The translations under genes and the position numbers were made by a program. The notes under the pieces were generated by a model. It did not search any database. It was not told the origin of the DNA and saw only the letters and a list, made by a program, of their open reading frames with translations. This document shows positions 24,674 to 32,545 of a DNA stretch of 49,087 nt, piece by piece; the first letter of the stretch is position 1, and each line of letters begins with the position of its first letter. This DNA comes from CAG-390 sp964522215 (GTDB taxonomy: Bacteria; Bacillota; Clostridia; Oscillospirales; CAG-272). Location: the NCBI GenBank assembly GCA_964522215.1, contig CAZFVR010000011.1, forward strand, positions 1 through 49,087. The letters are read 5' to 3'.

Positions 24674-26506
24674 ATGAGAAGATTTGATCCCGCGACCTGC
24701 GCCGAAACGGCACGCAGGTGCGACCGCGGATTTGCACCGACTGCGGAGGGCAGCTTTGAACTTGAAAACATCCGTCTGCTGGATGACGGCTCGGCCATCC
24801 TGCGCGATGGCTTTGCCTACCGCTGCACCCTGCCAGCCGACGTTCGTGCCGTGCTGGAGGGGAGCGGCGAGACGAGCGGCTGTGTATACATAGTGGCCGG
24901 CTCCTCGCTTTATATTGCCGATACCGCCGACGGCAGTGTTGAAAAGCTTTCGGATATTCCAAGCTCGGGCGGCAAATGCGCGATGTTTCGCTACGGAGGC
25001 AAGCTGCATCTTTTGGATGGCGGCGAGCTTTTGCAGCTTGACGACAACACGCTTACCGCCGCCGCCGGGTATATTCCCCTTTACGGTCGCAACTGGCATC
25101 CGCACAGCCGCGGCAATGTGAACGAAGAGCTTAACCTGCTGACACGCAAGATACGCATCCACTACAAAATAAACGAGCTGACACACAGCTTTGAGCCGGG
25201 CTTTAAGCTCTCGTCCGTTGATTATTTTGAGGTCAACGGCGTAAAGATAACCGGAGAGGCCACGCCGCGTTGGTATCTTGAATCCTCAGGACTCAGCATA
25301 ATGACGACGGGTGTGGGAGCGGAGGATTCGGTAGTGATATGCGCCACAGTTGCGGAGGATGTTATTGACCGCTCAAGCCTTACCGCCTGCACTGCGGCAA
25401 CGGTAGTGGGGGATGGCGGCGCGGCGAGGATATGCTGTTATGACGGAACGAACGGGGAGCGGTTTTTTATCTCCCGCCCGGTGCCGGCATCGGATATTGA
25501 CGAGGCGCGCCGCGCCGATCCCGCATCCGGGGAGCTGTACTTTCCGGTAGACGGCAGGATAACCGTTGGGGACGGCGGCGCGGCCGTGCGTGCCATACTT
25601 CCGGTAGGAGACGATGCCCTGCTGATGAGCGAGGGGAACATCTACGCCATGAAGCCCGGGCGGGACGGCGCACCGGCGCTTACCCCGACCGACGGCGGCG
25701 TGGGACTTTCCGTCTCCTCACATGCGGCATCCTCCGCTGCAGGCGCACTTGCCGAGTTCGGCGGGCGAATACTTTTTGTATCTCCGAACGGCCGCGCAAC
25801 AGAGCTTGGCGACCTTGCATCCCGCACACTGGCAAGCGAGGTCAGATCCGCCGCGCCCTGCCGCCGCTTTGGTGAGATATGGCTCAGCGCACCGGCAGAC
25901 CCCGCGGGGCGAGTGCTGGTATTTAATCTGACGCACAAATGCGTATCCACATTTACCGGTGTGTATGCGGACAGGCTCTTCCCGCTTGGGGACACCGTTG
26001 GCTTTTTGCGCGGGCGGGATCTTTACACATTCGACTCGGAGCTGAGCTACGACCAAACACACGCCGCCGCAGATACAACATCTACCGGCACGACATCCGG
26101 AAGTGCAGCCTCCGTAAGCGCCGCATCCAACGCCGATTCATCCGGCGGTGCTTCATCCGGCGGCACGAGCACATTGAGCGCCTCTACCACCCTCTCCCCT
26201 ATCGCGGGGCTTCTTACATCTCCGTTTTTTGACCTTGGCAAGCCGCGCACGGCAAAGCGACTTAACTATTGCCTGCCGGATATACATGACGGCGCGGCGG
26301 ATATCATCCTTGAATCGGACAGCGGATACATCGACAGCGCCAGAGTCATGGCCGACATCTGCCATGATCTCTCCCCCGCGCGACCTCTGCCGCCGCCCGC
26401 CGTGTGCCCAAGCATTGGGGTGTTTGATGCCATGCGCTACAGAATATGCATAAGTGACATCTCCCGCCCGCGGATAGTCGGTATGACAGTCTCGGTGCGC
26501 AGGTGA
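24674..26506 (+). CDS. Propeller-like virion protein (P22 gp10-type tail/stabilisation protein candidate)
   Basis: The 610-residue product opens with short beta repeats (ENIRLLDDGSAILRDGF, VYIVAGSSLYIAD, CAMFRYGGKLHLLDGGELLQ) that suggest a beta-propeller. Similar proteins in P22-like phages plug the portal-tail channel (gp10, DNA stabilisation). A Ser/Thr/Gly-rich low-complexity segment (about 458-500) separates it from a C-terminal beta domain. It lies between TerL and portal, which is not the P22 order. An AGGAGAG site is just upstream of the ATG. Function is inferred from fold style and context only. Confidence 0.6.
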   Translation: MRRFDPATCAETARRCDRGFAPTAEGSFELENIRLLDDGSAILRDGFAYRCTLPADVRAVLEGSGETSGCVYIVAGSSLYIADTADGSVEKLSDIPSSGGKCAMFRYGGKLHLLDGGELLQLDDNTLTAAAGYIPLYGRNWHPHSRGNVNEELNLLTRKIRIHYKINELTHSFEPGFKLSSVDYFEVNGVKITGEATPRWYLESSGLSIMTTGVGAEDSVVICATVAEDVIDRSSLTACTAATVVGDGGAARICCYDGTNGERFFISRPVPASDIDEARRADPASGELYFPVDGRITVGDGGAAVRAILPVGDDALLMSEGNIYAMKPGRDGAPALTPTDGGVGLSVSSHAASSAAGALAEFGGRILFVSPNGRATELGDLASRTLASEVRSAAPCRRFGEIWLSAPADPAGRVLVFNLTHKCVSTFTGVYADRLFPLGDTVGFLRGRDLYTFDSELSYDQTHAAADTTSTGTTSGSAASVSAASNADSSGGASSGGTSTLSASTTLSPIAGLLTSPFFDLGKPRTAKRLNYCLPDIHDGAADIILESDSGYIDSARVMADICHDLSPARPLPPPAVCPSIGVFDAMRYRICISDISRPRIVGMTVSVRR

Positions 26507-26583
26507 GGCAGCTTACAGCTCGGCTTTATCCTCCGTCATGCGCCATATGTATTTATATATTTAATTAGAAAGGAACATCCACC

Positions 26584-28158
26584 ATGAAAAATACTGTTAC
26601 CACCTCCGCGTGGCGGCAATATGAGGCCGGGCGCGAGCATAAGCGGCGCATAGGTCTTTATGAAACGGTACGGCAGAACGACCGTTTTTACCGCGGCGAG
26701 CAGTGGCGATCCGGCGAGGGGCGGGAGCTTCCGCGCCCGGTATTTAACATAATAAGGCGAATTGCCGATTATCTTATCAGCAATGTAGCTGAAAGCGACC
26801 TTAAGATCACCTACTCAAATGACGATCCGACTGCAGGCCCTGACACCCGCGAGGCGGCGGCCATGGCGGCGGCGATAGATGCACTCAACCGCAGCACGGC
26901 CTATCGCTGGCGGCGTGAGCATATGGGCGAGCTGATATACAGGCTGATATCCGATGCCGCCGTGAGCGGTGACGGTATAATCTACTCGTATTGGGACCCC
27001 GATGCCGACGGCGGCCGCGGCGGAATTGCCTCCTCTACCGTGGACAACACGAATATCTTCGTCTCCGACGTCAACAGCCGTGACATTCAAGGGCAGGAAT
27101 ACCTGATCCTTGCCGGGCGCTCTACCGTCAGCTCTCTCCGTGCCGAGGCTCGCCGCCGCGGCCTTTCGGAGAGCGAGACGGCAAAGATCGTGGCGGACGG
27201 AGAGGGCGACACGCCCGAGCTTGAGAACGCGGGGAGCGAAAAGGCGACCTATCTTTTAAAGTTCTACCGCGAGGGCGGCAGGGTCCACTTTGAAAAGTCT
27301 ACAAAGAGCTGTGTCATCTGCTGCGCCGAACTGCCCTGCAGGCTCTACCCCGTAGCCTATTTCAACTGGTATCCGCAAAAGAACAGCTTTCACGGCACAT
27401 CCCCCATCACCTCAATGATACCCAACCAACGCTATATCAACCGCGCGTATGCGATGGTGATGAAGCATATGACCGACTCGGCCTTTTCAAAGGTCATATA
27501 CGACCGCACTCGCATTCCCGAGTGGACCAACGAGGTCGGCGAGGCAATAGGAGCCGTTGGCGGCGGAAATATTGCCGATGCCGTGGCGGTGGTGGGCTGC
27601 GGTAAGCTTGAGAGCGGGTATCTCGACCTCATATCGAGTGCCATATCCACCACAAAGGAGCTTGCAGGCGCCACCGAGACCGCGCTTGGCAATATCGCGC
27701 CAAACAACGCAAGCGCCATCCTTGCCCTGCGCGAGGGTGCCTCCGCCGCGCTGGAGCAGGTGCGCGCCTCCCTTTACCGTTGCATAGAGGAGACCGCCGA
27801 TATCTGGGCGGATATTACGCTTGGGTATGCGGGTGACGCGCTCACCCTGCGCACCGAGGCGGGATGCGAACAGATAGACACGTCGATCATCCGCCGCGCC
27901 GTGCTCACGGCACACGTTGAGATATCCGAGACCGCCCGATATTCGCTCTCTGCCACCCAAACGGTGCTTGATTCTCTGCTTGCCGCAGGGCATATCAGCT
28001 TTTGCGAGTATCTTGAACGCCTGCCTGACGGCATTCTGCCCGACAAAGAAAAGCTTATTGCAGCGCGCCGCGGCAACAGCGGAGCGATCGCCAAGGCCGC
28101 AACGGTCACACCGAGTGCCGACAAGGCTCCACCCGAAACCACAGAAAAGAAAGGATAA
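26584..28158 (+). CDS. Portal protein (P22-like)
   Basis: The 524-residue protein begins with an alpha-helical region followed by NDRFYRGEQWRSG and PVFNIIRRIADYLISNVAES, a clear portal signature. SPITSMIPNQRYINRAYAM in the middle and TETALGNIAPNNASAILAL before the C-terminal helical wing are also typical. The portal forms the dodecameric DNA gate at one capsid vertex. The C-terminus (after about 490) is Ala/Thr/Lys-rich and disordered. AGAAAGGA precedes the ATG. The scaffold-like gene begins 6 nt after the stop. Confidence 0.92.
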   Translation: MKNTVTTSAWRQYEAGREHKRRIGLYETVRQNDRFYRGEQWRSGEGRELPRPVFNIIRRIADYLISNVAESDLKITYSNDDPTAGPDTREAAAMAAAIDALNRSTAYRWRREHMGELIYRLISDAAVSGDGIIYSYWDPDADGGRGGIASSTVDNTNIFVSDVNSRDIQGQEYLILAGRSTVSSLRAEARRRGLSESETAKIVADGEGDTPELENAGSEKATYLLKFYREGGRVHFEKSTKSCVICCAELPCRLYPVAYFNWYPQKNSFHGTSPITSMIPNQRYINRAYAMVMKHMTDSAFSKVIYDRTRIPEWTNEVGEAIGAVGGGNIADAVAVVGCGKLESGYLDLISSAISTTKELAGATETALGNIAPNNASAILALREGASAALEQVRASLYRCIEETADIWADITLGYAGDALTLRTEAGCEQIDTSIIRRAVLTAHVEISETARYSLSATQTVLDSLLAAGHISFCEYLERLPDGILPDKEKLIAARRGNSGAIAKAATVTPSADKAPPETTEKKG

Positions 28159-28164
28159 AAAACC

Positions 28165-28518
28165 ATGACAGACGAAGAAAGCAAGACTGCGACTGCGACT
28201 GCAGCAGATACCGCCAATGACACGCCGACCGCCGAGACCGACAACAGCACCGAAACCGAAAATGACGACAAGCGAGCTGACGATGCAGCTGAGCTTGCGC
28301 GGGAGCTTGGCGCTCTCCGAACAGAGCTGACCTTGATGCAGGATGAGCTTATGGCGGTGCGGCACACGTCGGACAGCGTGCCCGCCCGCCCCACGCCGGG
28401 TGCGCTTGACGGTGCGCCGGCAGGTCTGCTCTCCCCGGGCGAGGTACGCGCCATGAGCCGCGGCGAGGTGCGGGCAAACCTTGAGCGCATACGCGAATCG
28501 ATGCGCCACTGGTCCTGA
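28165..28518 (+). CDS. Scaffolding-like capsid assembly protein
   Basis: The 117-residue protein has an acidic, Thr/Ala-rich disordered N-terminus (1-45), a short coiled coil (AAELARELGALRTELTLMQ, 48-67) and a C-terminal helical tail (EVRAMSRGEVRANLERIRES) followed by MRHW. Short acidic coiled-coil proteins ending in a basic helix between portal and coat genes are usually scaffolds that template coat assembly and are then lost. AGAAAGGA lies upstream. It is shorter than most scaffolds. Identification is by position and composition. Confidence 0.7.
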   Translation: MTDEESKTATATAADTANDTPTAETDNSTETENDDKRADDAAELARELGALRTELTLMQDELMAVRHTSDSVPARPTPGALDGAPAGLLSPGEVRAMSRGEVRANLERIRESMRHWS

Positions 28519-28559
28519 ACGCGTGCCCATCCGCTCGACCGCTCGACCGCTAATTTAAA

Positions 28560-28602
28560 ATTCAAATTCAATTTCAGATCTTAATTCTAATTCAAATTCA
28601 GA
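28560..28602. repeat. A/T-rich repeat before the coat gene
   Basis: ATTCAAATTCA occurs at about 28560-28570 and 28590-28600 in an A/T-rich island inside an otherwise GC-rich module, just upstream of the coat gene's RBS. It may help expose the RBS of the most abundant virion protein. Confidence 0.5.
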
Positions 28603-28616
28603 AAGGAAAAAACAAA

Positions 28617-29459
28617 ATGGCAATCAGTAATTTTATCTCTACAGTTTGGAGCGAGAGTCTCCTTTCCGCACTTGACGGCAAATACATCGGCGTATCGCAC
28701 TGCAACCGCGAGTACGAGGGCGAGATCAAAAACCGCGGCGACCGCGTAAAGATATGCGGTGTTGGCCCTGTGAGCCTCTTTAACTACACCAAAAACACAG
28801 ATTTCACCTCCGCCGCCGAGACCCTCTCGGATACCGAGAAGACACTTATCATCGATCAGGCCAAGGCCTTTAACTTCCAGATCGATGATATAGATCTGGC
28901 ACAGTCCACGCCCCGCCTTATGAACGAGGCAATGCGTACCGCGGCTGCGGCTCTTGCCTCCGCCGCAGATAAGCACGTCTACTCGCTCTACACCGATGCG
29001 GGCGCGACAGTTAAAAACGATGCCGCTACCCCTCAGAACATTCTTGACAGCATCATCGATGCCCGCACCAAGCTCCTTGAGAACAATGTGACCGATCCCG
29101 GCGACATCGTTATCGAGGTCTCCCCCGCCGTTGCCTCACTTATCTTTAAGGGCAAGCTTGCATACTCCGGCGATGAGATACTTGAGAGCGGATGCATAGG
29201 CAATGTTGCCGGCTGCCGCGTGTATGTCTCCAACAACATTGCAGTGGTCAAAAACAGCTCGGATAATAAATATTACTGCAAATGTCTGGCTCGCTCCAAG
29301 CGTGCCGTGGCCTTTGCCGAGCAGCTGAGCGAGGTGGATGCTTACCGCCCCGAAAAGCGCTTTGCCGATGCCGTTAAGGGACTTCACCTTTACGGCGCAA
29401 AGGTGGTATACCCCTCCGAGATGGTACTGCTTGACATCAGCGTATCCGCAGGTGCGTGA
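28617..29459 (+). CDS. Major capsid protein (P22 coat-like)
   Basis: The 280-residue protein begins AISNFISTVWSESLLSAL, then NREYEGEIKNRGDRVKICGVGPVSL, a hallmark of the P22-coat-like (HK97-fold) capsids found in many Gram-positive phages. It continues with FNFQIDDIDLAQS and the axial/peripheral segment around PGDIVIEVSPAVASLIFKG. The AGAAAGGA site and A/T-rich leader suggest strong translation. The length is normal for the family (about 280-430), at the short end. No frameshift or internal stop is visible, which argues for recent selection. Confidence 0.92.
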   Translation: MAISNFISTVWSESLLSALDGKYIGVSHCNREYEGEIKNRGDRVKICGVGPVSLFNYTKNTDFTSAAETLSDTEKTLIIDQAKAFNFQIDDIDLAQSTPRLMNEAMRTAAAALASAADKHVYSLYTDAGATVKNDAATPQNILDSIIDARTKLLENNVTDPGDIVIEVSPAVASLIFKGKLAYSGDEILESGCIGNVAGCRVYVSNNIAVVKNSSDNKYYCKCLARSKRAVAFAEQLSEVDAYRPEKRFADAVKGLHLYGAKVVYPSEMVLLDISVSAGA

Positions 29460-29461
29460 TC

Positions 29462-29869
29462 ATGACCTGCCGCAAGATCATGAACTGTGCGCGAAGATTG
29501 CTTCGCGACCCGCAGGGCGGACCGCATGTCTGCACCCTCTCCTCCGCCGAGGCGGAGGATGAGGAGCGCGCGGGGTATATTTTGGCCGCCGCTATCTCCG
29601 AAATGGCGGATACCGATAACGAATACCGCCGCTCGATGGGTCTGCCCGCACGGGCGGCCGCGGAGGCGATATCCGTTGATGCGGATGATGATTTTCCCCT
29701 CTCCGCTCGCTTTGCGCATCCCGCAGCATATTATCTTGCCGCGATGCTGGCGGCGGACGAGTACCCGGAGCTGTCAGATACGCTTTTTGACCGTTTTTCC
29801 GACGGCATGGCAGCGATACGCGCCTCCCTCCCCGCAACGCTCGGCAAGACCGAGGATGTATACGGTTGA
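29462..29869 (+). CDS. Head-completion/connector-like protein
   Basis: The 136-residue, mostly helical protein follows the coat gene with a two-nucleotide gap (or overlaps it as GTGA, if the GTG at 29456 is used). YILAAAISEMADTDNEYRRS and FAHPAAYYLAAMLAADEYPELSDTLFDRF resemble the helical adaptor proteins (gp4/gp6-like) that bind portal and close filled heads. Specific residues cannot be assigned. No tail gene follows. A strong hairpin terminator comes 10 nt after the stop. Confidence 0.65.
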   Translation: MTCRKIMNCARRLLRDPQGGPHVCTLSSAEAEDEERAGYILAAAISEMADTDNEYRRSMGLPARAAAEAISVDADDDFPLSARFAHPAAYYLAAMLAADEYPELSDTLFDRFSDGMAAIRASLPATLGKTEDVYG

Positions 29870-29878
29870 TCATTAACG

Positions 29879-29915
29879 CCCCCGCTCCCCGAGGCTTGGC
29901 CTCGGGGAGCGGGGG
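29879..29915 (+). terminator. Strong hairpin ending the head module
   Basis: A perfect 16-bp stem (29879-29894 with 29900-29915) and a 5-nt loop. The following tract is poor in T (ATGATTTAAAAAAATTT), so it may act as a stabilising or rho-dependent end. Confidence 0.65.
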
Positions 29916-29930
29916 ATGATTTAAAAAAAT

Positions 29931-29959
29931 TTGACAAGCCGGCCTGATGCGTGTATAAT
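29931..29959 (+). promoter_or_regulatory. Consensus promoter for the barstar gene
   Basis: Perfect TTGACA and TATAAT with a 17-nt spacer, among the strongest promoters in the window. Confidence 0.85.
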
Positions 29960-29991
29960 AGTAGCAGACCAAGGAAAACGGAGACCCTGAA

Positions 29992-30321
29992 ATGGACAAA
30001 AGATACACGCACTATATAGTTGATCTCTCGCACACTTGCACCCTGCATGAGCTGCACACGGCGTTTTGCAAGGCAATTAACTTTCCCGACTGGTACGGCT
30101 TTAATCTTGATGCGCTTTGGGACTGCTTGACCGATCTTTACGGCGACAGGATACACATAGAGCTGATAGGCTTTGAGGCAGCCATGGAAAAACTGGGCGA
30201 GGACACCCGCGAAACGCTGCTTGAGCTTTTGCATGACCTAAAACACAGCTGCTTTGACCGTTACGCGGAGGATATCAGGATCGATCTGATAGACGGAGAT
30301 CAAAGGACCGAGATAGAATAA
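29992..30321 (+). CDS. Barstar-family ribonuclease inhibitor
   Basis: The 109-residue protein matches the barstar fold: LHTAFCKAINFPDWYGFNLD with the helix that blocks the nuclease site, then ALWDCLTDL. Barstars bind and inhibit barnase-type guanyl-specific RNases in the cytoplasm. No barnase-like or contact-toxin gene lies in the window. A perfect promoter and a separate terminator make it monocistronic. It may protect against RNase toxins of neighbours, or be an orphan immunity gene linked to the phage module next to it. Confidence 0.92.
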   Translation: MDKRYTHYIVDLSHTCTLHELHTAFCKAINFPDWYGFNLDALWDCLTDLYGDRIHIELIGFEAAMEKLGEDTRETLLELLHDLKHSCFDRYAEDIRIDLIDGDQRTEIE

Positions 30322-30368
30322 CACCGCCATAGGGCGAAAAGCCTTATCTCATATGCTTCCATAGCCAA

Positions 30369-30406
30369 AAGCCCACCACCTGCCGCGTGCGGCAGGTGGT
30401 GGGCTT
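30369..30406. terminator. Bidirectional terminator between barstar and the MBL lipoprotein gene
   Basis: An 18-bp near-perfect stem (30369-30386 with 30389-30406) centred on GCGTGC. It sits between convergent genes. Confidence 0.8.
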
Positions 30407-30412
30407 GTTGTA

Positions 30413-32251
30413 TTATGGGGTATGATCCGCCTCGCGATCTGCGGGGAAGTTCTTCTCCTGCGGCTCGTAGGGCAGTGTGATGGTGCGCACCGAGTGACCG
30501 GCAAGTATTATCTCCTTCATATTAAGAGATGTATAGAAATACCTGTTCCAGCTTTCGCTCTTACGTCCGTGGCCGCCGAAATTGTAATAATCCCAAACGC
30601 CGAGAGGCCAGAGCGCGACCTTCATATCGATGTGCTGATAAAGCTCTACCGATCCGCCGGGCGCGCCGTGGTGCGCCACCTGGACGATATCCGACTTCAG
30701 CGCATCGCCGTAGCAGCTGACGATAGTTGAGGTCATTTTTGCGCTTGAATCACCAAGGAACATTATCTTTTGCCCCTCGGCAGTGACCGAAAATACCGCG
30801 CTGACGGTGTTGCCGGTATCGCAATCCTCCGGTGCTATCAGCTCGATGGTGGAATAAAACTCGATCTCCGCGCCGCCCATACGGAACACCTGACCCGGGT
30901 GTACCTTTATTCGTTTAGCGTCGGGGAAAGCGTTTAGCGTCGTGTAAAGGGAGGAGGGGTAGCCCTCTTTCATGGCAGTGTACTGCGACTCGGCCGGGAA
31001 ATTAAATACGAACCGCTCGATCGACAGCGTCCGCTTTGCGCCCTCATGCTTTGAGAGGCGGCGGAACATGCCCACATGGTCGCCGTGCGAGTGGGTAAAT
31101 ATCCACGCCGCTATGGTTATGTTTTGCGGATCGGGGGCCAGCGAGCGTATATTTGTAAGGAACAGCTCAACTCCCAGGTCTCTGTCATAGCCGCCGTCAA
31201 TAACGATAAATCGACCGTCCCGCAGGCGGATGATATAGAGCATACCTATTTGGAATTCGGATATCTCCTTACCCGCATCATAAAGATATTCAAGCCCCAC
31301 CTGCGTAACGGTAACAGGGCCGCAGATATCCTTATATTCATCGCTGATGGGCGGCAGCTCCGTTTGTGACATAGGCTCAACGATAAGCCGCACCTTTTTC
31401 TCGTAGGCAGTGTAAACGGTATTGAGGACGTACTTGCCGTCGGCACTCGTATAGGTGGCGTAAAGGTTATCCCCAATTTGATTTTCAGTATACTTTTGAT
31501 AGCCAGCAGTTGCAAGATCCGCATCGTAGGCCTTAAATTCATCGGCATTCGTACCGCGCAGGATGTACATGCGGCAGCTATCGCCGCAATCCCAAAGCGT
31601 TTCCTCACGCCCCGCCGCGGTCTTGTAGACAGGCAGTGTGGCAAGCATTGCCGTACCGCTGCCGTGGTGAGAAAAATCGGCGGGCAGTACTATCTCGCCC
31701 GAAGTGCGGTCGGCGTAGCTGTACAGCTGATTTGAGAGCCATGTGGCCGCCGCCGTGTAGCCGCTATCCTCCGCCGCGTGAATGACCAGCTTGCGGCCGA
31801 TGATATCTATCGAAAAGTCGGTGAAATGCGCGCCGGTCAGCTCGCCCACGCTGCTCTCCGGGCGGTTGGTGCTGCCGATAAGTATCTCATATGCCTCGGG
31901 GTCGATGCTGTCCCCGGGCAGGAGAAAGTCCTCCTTTATATCCGGCAGGATGCCGCCCACCTGCTCGATACCGCGGCGAATGGCGACAGCCGCCTCTGTC
32001 AGCGCACTGCCGGCAGAGGAGGGGCGTACTACGCTTGCCACGGCCGCGCCGCCGCGCAGGATAACAAACTCCTCATCTGCCGTGCCGCTCTCGCCGCCCG
32101 TTGTCAGTGCGGGATCGGCGGTCGTCTCCTCCCCGCCCTCCGGTGGACCGGTCTGCCCACTGCAGGAGGCAAGCATCGCCGCAGCGAGCATTGCAAGGAG
32201 CAAAATGATTGCCGCCAAACGGCAGGTGATGTATTTGCTTGTGTTATTCAT
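30413..32251 (-). CDS. Surface lipoprotein with MBL-fold metallohydrolase domain
   Basis: The 612-residue protein has a lipoprotein signal with LASC (Cys30), a Gly/Glu/Thr linker, and an N-terminal region (about 60-200) similar to those found before glycoside-acting domains. The C-terminal domain carries the zinc motif THSHGDHVG, then MFLGDSSAKM and VQVAHHGAPGG, a ComEC/MBL-like metallo-hydrolase pattern. It should act outside the cell; the substrate is unknown. A second, cytoplasmic MBL protein is encoded at 46010. AAAGG precedes the ATG. Its promoter region lies in or near the unresolved repeat and N gap. Confidence 0.85.
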   Translation of the reverse strand: MNNTSKYITCRLAAIILLLAMLAAAMLASCSGQTGPPEGGEETTADPALTTGGESGTADEEFVILRGGAAVASVVRPSSAGSALTEAAVAIRRGIEQVGGILPDIKEDFLLPGDSIDPEAYEILIGSTNRPESSVGELTGAHFTDFSIDIIGRKLVIHAAEDSGYTAAATWLSNQLYSYADRTSGEIVLPADFSHHGSGTAMLATLPVYKTAAGREETLWDCGDSCRMYILRGTNADEFKAYDADLATAGYQKYTENQIGDNLYATYTSADGKYVLNTVYTAYEKKVRLIVEPMSQTELPPISDEYKDICGPVTVTQVGLEYLYDAGKEISEFQIGMLYIIRLRDGRFIVIDGGYDRDLGVELFLTNIRSLAPDPQNITIAAWIFTHSHGDHVGMFRRLSKHEGAKRTLSIERFVFNFPAESQYTAMKEGYPSSLYTTLNAFPDAKRIKVHPGQVFRMGGAEIEFYSTIELIAPEDCDTGNTVSAVFSVTAEGQKIMFLGDSSAKMTSTIVSCYGDALKSDIVQVAHHGAPGGSVELYQHIDMKVALWPLGVWDYYNFGGHGRKSESWNRYFYTSLNMKEIILAGHSVRTITLPYEPQEKNFPADREADHTP

Positions 32252-32265
32252 TTTTTGTATTACCT

Positions 32266-32430
32266 TTGCTGTGTTGCTGTGTTGCTGTGTNNNNNNNNNN
32301 NNNNNNNNNNNNNNNNNNNNNNNNNNNNNNNNNNNNNNNNNNNNNNNNNNNNNNNNNNNNNNNNNNNNNNNNNNNNNNNNNNNNNNNNNNTTGCTGTGTT
32401 GCTGTGTTGCTGTGTCACTGTGTTACTGCC
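32266..32430. repeat. Tandem 8-bp repeat (TTGCTGTG) around a scaffold gap
   Basis: Three exact units stand on the left (32266-32289) and three on the right (32391-32414) of the 100-N gap, followed by degenerate units (TCACTGTG, TTACTG). The gap thus replaces an unknown number of repeats. An 8-bp unit shifts frame, so it is not coding. It lies between the isomerase-like gene and the MBL lipoprotein start, where transcript length or promoter spacing could vary. Confidence 0.9.
32291..32390. other. Assembly gap (100 N)
   Basis: Exactly 100 N within the 8-bp tandem repeat; true length unknown. Confidence 0.95.
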
Positions 32431-32472
32431 ATTTTCATCTTTTGACCGTTTTTGCGACCACCGGCCGATACA

Positions 32473-32502
32473 GCAGCACGCCGACTTTCGCCGGCGTGCT
32501 GC
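32473..32502 (-). terminator. Hairpin after the isomerase-like gene
   Basis: An 11-bp stem (32473-32483 with 32492-32502) with an 8-nt loop. It has no T run on the minus strand, so termination may be incomplete. Confidence 0.4.
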
Positions 32503-32545
32503 CAATAGATCGATAGGGTTCGGTCACCCTCTGCCCGATATTCTA

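Larger units (their letters stand above)
22810..29869 (+). mobile_element. Compact podovirus/P22-like head-assembly and packaging module
   Basis: Seven same-strand genes in a row encode TerS, TerL, a propeller-like virion protein, portal, scaffold-like protein, P22-like coat protein and a head-completion-type protein. There is no integrase, repressor, replication, lysis, tail or tail-fibre gene in the flanking DNA, no att-like direct repeat and no tRNA at its ends. Neighbours are ordinary chromosomal genes with their own promoters. It is either a decayed prophage reduced to its head genes or a domesticated capsid module. Confidence 0.75.

Noticed and set aside
24125..25186. A 353-codon minus-strand frame across the TerL end and propeller start
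   Set aside because: It lies opposite two clear phage genes and spans their intergenic RBS; no domain is visible.
22810..29869. Intact integrated prophage
   Set aside because: No integrase, repressor, replication, lysis, tail or host-recognition genes, and no att repeats, are seen within the flanks.
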